Origin: Hirsutella rhossiliensis
Lineage: Eukaryota; Ascomycota; Sordariomycetes; Hypocreales; Ophiocordycipitaceae
DNA length: 64,000 nucleotides
NCBI RefSeq assembly: GCF_020360975.1
Contig: NW_025408676.1
Location: forward strand, 1,674,001-1,738,000
Direction: 5' to 3'
Shown piece after piece: positions 57,433 through 64,000 of this stretch; within the stretch, counting starts at the first letter, position 1; every line of letters begins with the position of its first letter. The notes below the pieces were generated by a model that was given only the letters and a program-made list of their open reading frames with translations, made no database searches and had not been told where the DNA came from. A program made the translations under genes and the position numbers.

Positions 57433-57670
57433 TGTTACGAGCCCAATAAGCCACAGCGACGAGGTGAAAATGTTACCGCCGACGACGCACGAGACAGGCT
57501 GGCCGATCCGGAGCATGCTCTGGATGCGATGTGACCTTCAGGCGGAGCAGGTGGCAACGCATTCAGCGGATTTGACGGCGCCACTCCTGCGGCTGCCGGA
57601 TCGAGACCTGATGGCAGTATCGGTGTACGCAGTGGGGAAGAGTGGGGGAGGCAATGTAGATATGATCGTA
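57420..57670 (+). pseudogene. Endonuclease fragment (third copy, inverted)
   Basis: Plus-strand HETGWPIRSMLWMRCDLQAEQ..SADLTAPLLRLPDRDLMAVSVY matches the start of the endonuclease domain of copy A (53,130-52,930, minus). It is in the opposite orientation to copies A and B and stops before the GDFN catalytic block. The upstream AATAAGCCACAGC is also shared. It shows that the endonuclease part has been duplicated independently of the helicase part. Confidence 0.7.
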
Positions 57671-58124
57671 TCGAGGTACTATGAAGTACAACAGGAGAGA
57701 GGAGGAGGGAAGGAAGCTGGGCGACGCGGGGTCTCGGAGTCGTTGGTGATAAAGTGACCGGGAGCCAGAATCTACATTGCCAGACAGCGTCCGCTTCGAG
57801 ATGCATTTCAGCAGCTCTACTTTTGGGTACATGTACATAATCACCCATAGTTCGTGTTGCTCCTAATACTGCAGTTGGTTCTCAATGCGAGGTGGTGACC
57901 GCAAGGTGGATGTGCGTTGCTGCAAGTGGGTGCTTCTGACTGTCCCCGGCACGGGTGGTGTGAGTCATTTGGACGGCATTGCAGCTGCAGATCGTAGCCC
58001 CGTCACATCCTCTCCCTGTGCATTAGCGGATGTTTGCCTGCATCGAACTGCAGCCACCATTGCGATGGATGCCAGTCTTTCTGCATGAACCCCGGTATGT
58101 ACATACAGTACAGTACGAGCCTTT
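57671..58124. other. Spacer between endonuclease fragment and copy B
   Basis: No coding signal. The join to copy B near 58,125 is defined only by where similarity to copy A begins (AATTACCAGCTGTCGCA). Confidence 0.4.
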
Positions 58125-59945
58125 TAACGTGTCAAATTACCAGCTGTCGCACAAGAGAAGTTCGGGGAGAAGGTTGGGCACAAAACGCGGGGTGTCGCTC
58201 CTAGACCCTTCGCCCATGGTGCCTGGGTTCCCGTTACGTACCTGCGGCCGATTCTGGCTTCACAACAGTCCTGCAAGTCCTCGTCTTGGGCGACTGACAG
58301 CACCTTCACTTCTCGCTGCTTGGTAGTACTGAGCTGTAAGGACTGCAACCCCTTCTTAATAAGCAATATCGTCTTCACTGCAGCCAGAAAGTGAGCTGGC
58401 GCCGAGTAGTATTGCTGCCCCCAACCAGGCAGCAGCGGAAGGGTCTAGGAGCGACACCCCGAGTCTCCTCGCTCAACCCGTTCCCCCGCAACTTGTCTCT
58501 ACAACAGTTGGTAATCTGGTCATGCCAGCCCTCCACGAACGTCTTGACTTCACCATCACTCTACCGCGGGGTTGCAACGTTTCCCCGCTCACAGACCAGC
58601 GCACCGGTATGACATGGAAACACGTTCTGACGAAGATAGCGCATGGTATAACCAGCGCGTCTTTCTTCTGCCAATTCATCCGAAACTGGCCATGGACGAA
58701 CCGATCCGCTTGCTTGGCAGTCGCACCTCGTCGGGATCTCTCGCCGTGTTCGCGGCCGCCCCTTGGTCTTTGGAGAACCCGCATGTGGGGTGGATCGTGA
58801 TACTGTTGATCCGGACTGCGGCAATCCCTGACGTCGCCATGATCAGCGGCGATTCGAAAGGCTCCTCCTACTGAACAACTCGACGAGTGCCTCGATGATT
58901 CGCGACTTGCCGGTCCCGCCCTCGCCGCCGATGAACTGGCAGAGCTGGCCGACGTCGCCTCCGTCGTTTTGTCGTATCAAATCGAGCTGGCGGCATATGA
59001 TTGAGAAAGCGATAGACTGCGTTTTGTTCAGCGTCAGCCGTGTCGCCAACTCTCTGCCCGCCGCTGAGAAAGAGGTTCCCGCCATTGTTGTTGCATTCGA
59101 GCCTGACGAGCGATACATAGTCGTACAGGCATAGGCCTCGCAGGCGCTCTCCACGGTGCTGATACGCCTCGACGTGGGAGATCCTGGGGCCTGCTTCTTC
59201 GACGACAACCGACTCACCCAGGGGATCATCTGTGACCCTACGCCACTTTCCTGTCGAAAGACGTGCCAGTACAACAGGTATGTGTTTAGGTACGCCCAGG
59301 CGCTGCTGTTGGTAAATTCGGCTGGAGATCCTAGAAGAGCGACGACCTCGGCCTGCAACAGGGACGCTCCGTCAACACACGGTTCGCCACCCTCGTCAAA
59401 AACTATATGGTCTGATCCGTGCTCCATGGGGTGTATGTTGCATATCACCATCTCGTCTGCCAGTTCGGCCAACGCAAGCACTAGATCAAGCGTGCTTTCC
59501 GAGTCTCGGCCCTGCCACGTTTTGGTGCCTCGCGGTAGCAGGCTGCAGAGCCCACAGTCATTAATCAGGTCGATGATCGACTGCGCTTCCCCTTCTCTTC
59601 TCGCCGTTACCTCGTCGCCTCCCCAGAGTAGATCGTGGCGATTAAAGTCACCAGCGACGACGAAGTCTGCTCGCCGTCCAGTTCACCGCGGAAGCCCGCC
59701 ACTAATCCATGCATCTCTCTTACCGCTCTCGACAGCGCCTCCTCGCTCTTCCCTACGTACACCGACGATACCATTAGATATCAGTCTGGTAGCCGAAGGA
59801 TTGCCGCTGTCAAATCCGCTGACTGCGTTGCCGCTTGCTCCGCCTCGAGGTCACTCCGACCCAGAGCATGGTCCTGATCGGTATCATTCTCACCAGCTGC
59901 TGTGGCTTATTGGGCTCGTAATTATCCTGCTGTTTTATCCTCCTC
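58125..59945 (-). mobile_element. Endonuclease-Pif1 helicase element, copy B (internally deleted)
   Basis: Same minus-strand order as copy A. The endonuclease block GDFNRHDLLWGGDE lies at about 59,652-59,611 (complete here), then LINDCGLCSLLPRGTKTWQGRD and HPMEHGSDH at 59,427-59,401. One 212-codon frame (59,481-58,843) then continues as far as LNKTQSIAF and GGEGGTGKSRIIEA, a complete Walker A at 58,929-58,903. About 0.95 kb corresponding to 51,305-52,250 of copy A is deleted. The downstream end contains the same inverted-repeat segment (58,189-58,460). No later helicase motifs survive, so it is not functional. It is not RIPed. Confidence 0.72.
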
Positions 59946-60222
59946 GCTTACGGTTCAGAGATGGCCAATGCACGGTAGCCCTTGAGATCTTCGTCGTTCA
60001 TCAGGCTCAGCTGCACCGCGTGTTGCTTTCTAATGTTAAGCCGCAGCATGCGAAAGCTCGTGCACTGTTACGTGATGACCGTTTCGGCCAATTCGGGCTG
60101 AATGAGGAAGGCAAATCATCCAGGCTTTTTGAGATCTAGTGGCAAATGTCGTCTAAATCTGACCCACGAGAAGGCAATTATCGGCCAGATTTGAGATGTC
60201 TGCCTAGAAAACCGGCAGGAGA
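59946..60222. other. Spacer, 3' flank of the BAH gene
   Basis: About 280 bp with no gene; it should include the 3' UTR of the minus-strand BAH gene. Confidence 0.4.
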
Positions 60223-62240
60223 CTAGGTAATACCGCGCCGTGCACCCTGCTGCTCAAAAGCGATCGCATCCTCCACAGCTTTCCCCGCCAAAAATTTGTA
60301 CTCTTCATCTAGTCTCTCCGTCGCGACAATAACTGCATTCTCCTTGTTTTGTAGCTCCGTTCTCTGGGCTGCTATTTCCCGAAGAGCTTCTTTTGACCTT
60401 GACCGCAAAACGTGCTTGTTACGCTCCAGTTCCTTCATAGTCGCTTGCGTCTTCTGTCGGAGCATAGCAATCTCCATACTGCGCCCGAAATCTCTTAAGA
60501 GCGTTGCCAATGCCTCAGCATCCAGCAAGAACTTTTCCATGCCCTTCGTGTTAACTTGACGCCGATGAACAGCGCTATGCCGAATGTTGGCAACAGAGCG
60601 GAAGAGGCTGTCCAACTGCTTTCCATTGCTCTCCATATCCGAGAAGCCTTTCTGGCGCTTTGAAAGTTCACCAATCCAGCGATTTAGCTCAACTGACTCC
60701 GCGCAATCCCATCCACGTTGGTGAAGAGTATCAGGCATCACTCGTTTTCCAAACTCGAAGCAAGTCTCTTCCAAAACATGTTGCAAGTGCACCAAAAGCT
60801 GGTGCTGAGTCTTGGAAGGGAGATAGGTCGGCGTCGCAGTCTCGTAGGGTCGATGAGTGACGTCTCCATGGGCAGGCGGCAGCGGGACCAAGCCTGCACC
60901 GGTTTGCAAGATCATATAATCGTGTTTCAGGGTACGTTCCGTATGGGAAATATCTGACGCAGAATACCGCGCCCGGAGCTCGGTCGGCTCGACCGCCAAT
61001 TTGAGCTGTGTGACCTGCGTCTCGACGGAAACATCATGCGAATCCCCATTCACCTCCCGAAGGTTATTGCCATTTTCAACCAACCTTGATACATCTCTAG
61101 TGAGGGCATATGGGGCTCGGGCAAATAGGTCCAACGTCCTAGGCGTGTTGCTGTTGGTATGGTTCGTTTGTGTGGAATCGTCGTTTTCGCACCCTTCGTC
61201 ATTGAGCGGCGGTCGTGCACCTTGGTTCCTGCTTCGTACAGGAGTCGTTTCGAGTGCGGCCACTTGCTCCTCTGTCGTGCACAGTTCCATTGTCGATGCT
61301 TCTGACTGATAGTTGTTGCCGTGCTTGCTCGACGACTCAACCGACTGTACGTACCGAATATGTCAGTTTTCATCATGTGAGACCTTCAACTTGGCAGCAT
61401 ACCTACAGAAAGCTGTAAGGTGTGACAGTCAAGAGCTTGTCGCCAGTGAAGCGCATCCGGAATTCGATCATCGCCCGACCCCATCCAATGGTGGACAGTT
61501 GCTCGCATAGCAACACTGACAACGTTAATGACATCCACTAGGGCATCTGTAAGTCCTAGTAATCACTGAGAATACCCATGTTAGGACAGTCTCAACTCAC
61601 TGTGGTTCGAAGCTATCAACTCATTGTGGCTGTAATGAGGCGACAACTCTGATACCAGCTTCTCGTGATCGACAATATTCGCAGGAAGTTCATCCGGGGA
61701 GTACATCCAGCAGACGCGCGCATAGACGTGAGACTCGTCCGATGCCCTGATCTCGAGGATCTTGGCCACCCAACAGTCGGCGAGGCCCAGCACGCGTTGA
61801 TGTTGAGGATCCTCGCTAGCAGCCTCTTGTCGTTCAACACTTTTGTCATTGGCAATGTACACGAAATCGTCGCTGTGGTACTTGACATTGTCTACTGTTG
61901 GGAAGACTTCAATACCGAACTTTTTTCCTGTGAAGCAGTGAGAAGTTCTGGGATCGCACTCACAAACAAAACTTCTGTAGCGGGTCATACCGGACCATCG
62001 CTTGTACGGCTTGACGGTATACAACGTGTCCAACGACTGACACGTCTTGAACTTCCCAATGGGCTCGAATGGCGACACCTGGACGAGATATAACCTGCTT
62101 TTGTTTGGAACGCCACGCTTACGCTTTTTGGAAGCTTGGTCCAGCTCCTCACAGGACCGCGCCGCGATTGTGGCCACAGTGAAGGGGCATTCTGCGCGGT
62201 TGTTTTCGATGGCGCGATGTCTCTTTCTTCCCGAGCTCAT
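60223..62240 (-). CDS. BAH-domain protein with C-terminal coiled-coil domain, four exons, intact
   Basis: Exons 62,240-61,964, 61,894-61,601, 61,537-61,407 and 61,344-60,223 join in frame to 607 residues. The introns are 69, 63 and 62 nt with GT..AG ends, and the first would otherwise pass as coding. Residues ~38-44 (SKKRKRG) look like a nuclear signal. The BAH domain covers ~95-190: KYHSDDFVYIAND, CWVAKILEIRASDE, VYARVCWMYSPDELP, HNELIASNH. BAH proteins of this type bind nucleosomes or modified histone H3 (EPR-1 recognises H3K27me3). Where relatives have a PHD finger, the protein continues into a disordered linker and a helical domain (MPDTLHQRGWDCAESVELN, then coiled-coil). Start ATG 62,240 is preferred over 62,315 because conservation begins later. 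It is the only large intact gene here. Confidence 0.78.
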
Positions 62241-62679
62241 GACCGACACTACTGTCGTGCGATGGAAATTCCGGGCGATTGCACGCGTGCGTTGCCGATT
62301 GCAGGCAACAGGCAACTGTCAAGTTGTCTGCTGCGGTGGTGTTGTTTAAGGTTAGGGGCTGAGCTGGATGAGATTTGCTAGAGATCCGGCCACTTCTGCC
62401 TCAACAAGACCAGGCCGCTGCCAGGTTCTTCCGAGCCTCCTGCTGGATAACCCGATCACGTGCCATGTACCTTTTGGGTTGCCTAGGAGGTAATCCGTAC
62501 AACACATTTTGGTAAACGCATAACAGAATGTGGGGCAAATGTGGCGCCACATTTTTCTATGGGTGCAGTTATATACACACAGGAGACCGAACTATTAGAA
62601 CTCGCAAGCTCCTACCTAAATTTAGGAACTCGACAAGAAGCATGAAGCGAACGCCAGCTAGGCATTGAGGGGCCTCATC
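62241..62679. promoter_or_regulatory. Divergent spacer: BAH gene promoter and LINE 5' leader
   Basis: The BAH gene reads left and the LINE reads right from this interval. A TTATATACAC motif at 62,567 could serve as a TATA element for the LINE side. The exact 5' end of the LINE cannot be placed. Confidence 0.35.
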
Positions 62680-64000
62680 ATGGAGACGCCGGCTGAGGCC
62701 GTGAATATGGTGGGGCGAAGCGCGTCGCCTGCGTCGACACCCGCGAAAAGATCGACACGCGTCGTGAGGCCAAGCACCAAAATTCGAGAAGCCGCGCGAC
62801 AGCCCGACGATCTGGCGGAGAAGACAACACGCGCAACTAGGCTTGCAACGCGCATTGCCTCGGACGATGTCGCCATCAGTGACGCGACTGAGCGGCGCAA
62901 AGTTGCCAGCAGCAGCGGTGGCGCGAACGAAGGCCGAGCCATGCTCCAGAAAGTTCTCGAACTCTTGAGCGAGTCACGTCAAGAAACGCAGAAGCTCAGC
63001 CGAGCGATAGATGCGCAAAACGAGATCATATCCAAGCAACAGCAGATGATCCAGGAAATGGATCAACAAGGGAAAGAGATGAGAGATGAGCTTCGTCACA
63101 TCCGAGCGCAGTTAGAGACCCTGGCTACGCCCGCATCTTCTCTGCAGAGCAGTCCGCAGATGTCGTATGCGAGCGCTGCAGGGTCATCGCCGACGATCCA
63201 GACAATGAACCGGGGTACCGTACCAGCAGCTAAATCGGCACGAACAGCCGTCAGCGATAGTCTCTACTGTACGGTGGACACATCACGAGTCGAAGAAGCA
63301 CATCACGAGTCGAAGAAGCGAACAGGTGCCAGACGCAGATCGGCAACATCCGAAAGGCCATAGAGAGCGACATGAGAAAGAGTCAGAGGCAGGAGACTTG
63401 GAAATGCGCAGCGGTCGTGACAGACGCTCGAAACCCCGACCGGATCAAAATTTTATGCAGAGACCAAACCGAGTTGAAGCAGGTCAAGGAAGCAGCGCAG
63501 AAGACGGTAACTTCGGGAGCCAGGGTACTGAGAGATCAGCTTTACCCTGTCAAAGTCGACAACACCAAGCGTACCGCAGTGCTGGACGCCGAAGGCAACG
63601 TTCTGCCTGGCGCAGCTGAGGCGCTCGGAGCCGAGAATTACGTCACGATTGCCAAGATCACCTGGCTTAGCAACAGAGAGAAAGCCAAAGCGTACGGGTC
63701 AATGGTGATCTATGTCACTAAAGAGAGTGACGCGCAAAGACTTCTGGACGGCGTGTGGTTCGATGTTGCGGGAGAGTCCGCCTGCACCAATGTTTTTGAA
63801 CGCCGCGTAGGACCGATTCAGTGCTTCAACTGTCAAGAGATGGGACACAAGGCGTTTTCATGCAAGAAGCCGCAAAGATGTGGCAGATGCGCGAAAGCAG
63901 AACATCACCACAGAGAATGCAAGGAGACAGTGCCAAAGTGCGTGCCCTGTGGTGGACCACACGAATCGTACAGCCGGAACTGTCGGGCGCGGAACGCTGG
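62680..64000 (+). mobile_element. Tad1-like LINE ORF1 (gag), unRIPed, cut by window edge
   Basis: Starts METPAEAVNMVGRS. A basic N-terminus leads to a coiled coil (about 62,940-63,130: LELLSESRQETQKLSR.., EIISKQQQMIQEM), then a YVTIAKITWLSNREKA..YGSMVIYV segment resembling the RNA-binding domain of LINE ORF1 proteins. Three zinc knuckles follow at 63,822-63,980: CFNCQEMGHKAFSC, CGRCAKAEHHHREC and CVPCGGPHESYSRNC. A 20 bp tandem duplication at 63,281-63,320 throws the frame; without it VDTSRVEEA joins NRCQTQIGNIRKAI. No RIP is visible. ORF2 (endonuclease, RT) would lie beyond 64,000. It is a different subfamily from the RIPed copies. Confidence 0.82.
63281..63320 (+). repeat. 20 bp tandem duplication inside LINE ORF1
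   Basis: CATCACGAGTCGAAGAAGC plus one base occurs twice head to tail (63,281-63,300 and 63,301-63,320, differing at the last base). Twenty is not a multiple of three, so it causes the frameshift in ORF1. Confidence 0.92.

Noticed and set aside
59156..60139. 327-codon plus-strand frame as a gene
   Set aside because: It lies antisense to the endonuclease-helicase copy B, has no recognisable domain and is Ser/Pro/Arg-rich, typical of a shadow frame.

Overview
The window is nuclear DNA of a filamentous ascomycete (Pezizomycotina, probably a sordariomycete). The evidence is short 47-110 nt introns with GT..AG ends, fungus-specific families (DUF3435/FluG type, Zn2Cys6 regulator, azaphilone-cluster-protein-L-like, BAH protein), and a 35.5 kb block with the signature of repeat-induced point mutation (RIP): CpA and TpG are almost gone, TpA is very frequent, CpG and GpC survive, and no long open frame remains.

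Bases 1-35,572 are a nested graveyard of RIP-mutated retroelements. A minus-strand Ty3/gypsy element with 257 bp LTRs (228-484 and 15,121-15,377) is split by a 7.35 kb Tad1-like LINE with a 12 bp target duplication. To its right lie a 5'-truncated end of the same LINE, a plus-strand gypsy with chromodomain interrupted by a ~0.57 kb insertion, an inverted copy of that insertion, a minus-strand Ty1/copia remnant holding a tRNA-derived (SINE-like) segment, a second LINE copy split by a 1.88 kb gag-only LTR element with 177 bp LTRs, and a minus-strand gypsy that stops abruptly at 35,572.

Bases 35,573-64,000 have normal composition but are mostly broken genes and fragments. In order: a DUF3435 tyrosine-recombinase-like/C2H2 gene with two frameshifts (35,991-38,454, +); repeats and LTR- and tRNA-like fragments; a Zn2Cys6 regulator pseudogene with four frameshifts and a 251 bp insertion (43,055-45,466, +); an ATP-dependent DNA ligase pseudogene (45,868-47,929, -); a decayed cysteine-rich gene (-); a degenerate element that joins an endonuclease/exonuclease/phosphatase fold to a Helitron-type Pif1 helicase (copy A 50,385-53,290; copy B 58,125-59,945, both -, plus an inverted endonuclease fragment at 57,420-57,670); an azaphilone-L-like gene with one frameshift (54,459-55,838, -); one apparently intact four-exon BAH-domain gene (60,223-62,240, -); and the start of an unRIPed Tad1-like LINE (62,680 to the window edge, +).

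No pathway or operon logic connects these genes. The region reads as a fast-decaying accessory compartment beside heterochromatin. The most interesting points are the endonuclease-helicase fusion, the recombinase-like DUF3435 gene at the compartment edge, and the intact BAH gene whose expected PHD finger is replaced. The many single-base frameshifts could be real decay or uncorrected long-read indels. All statements come from reading the sequence; no search or alignment was run.
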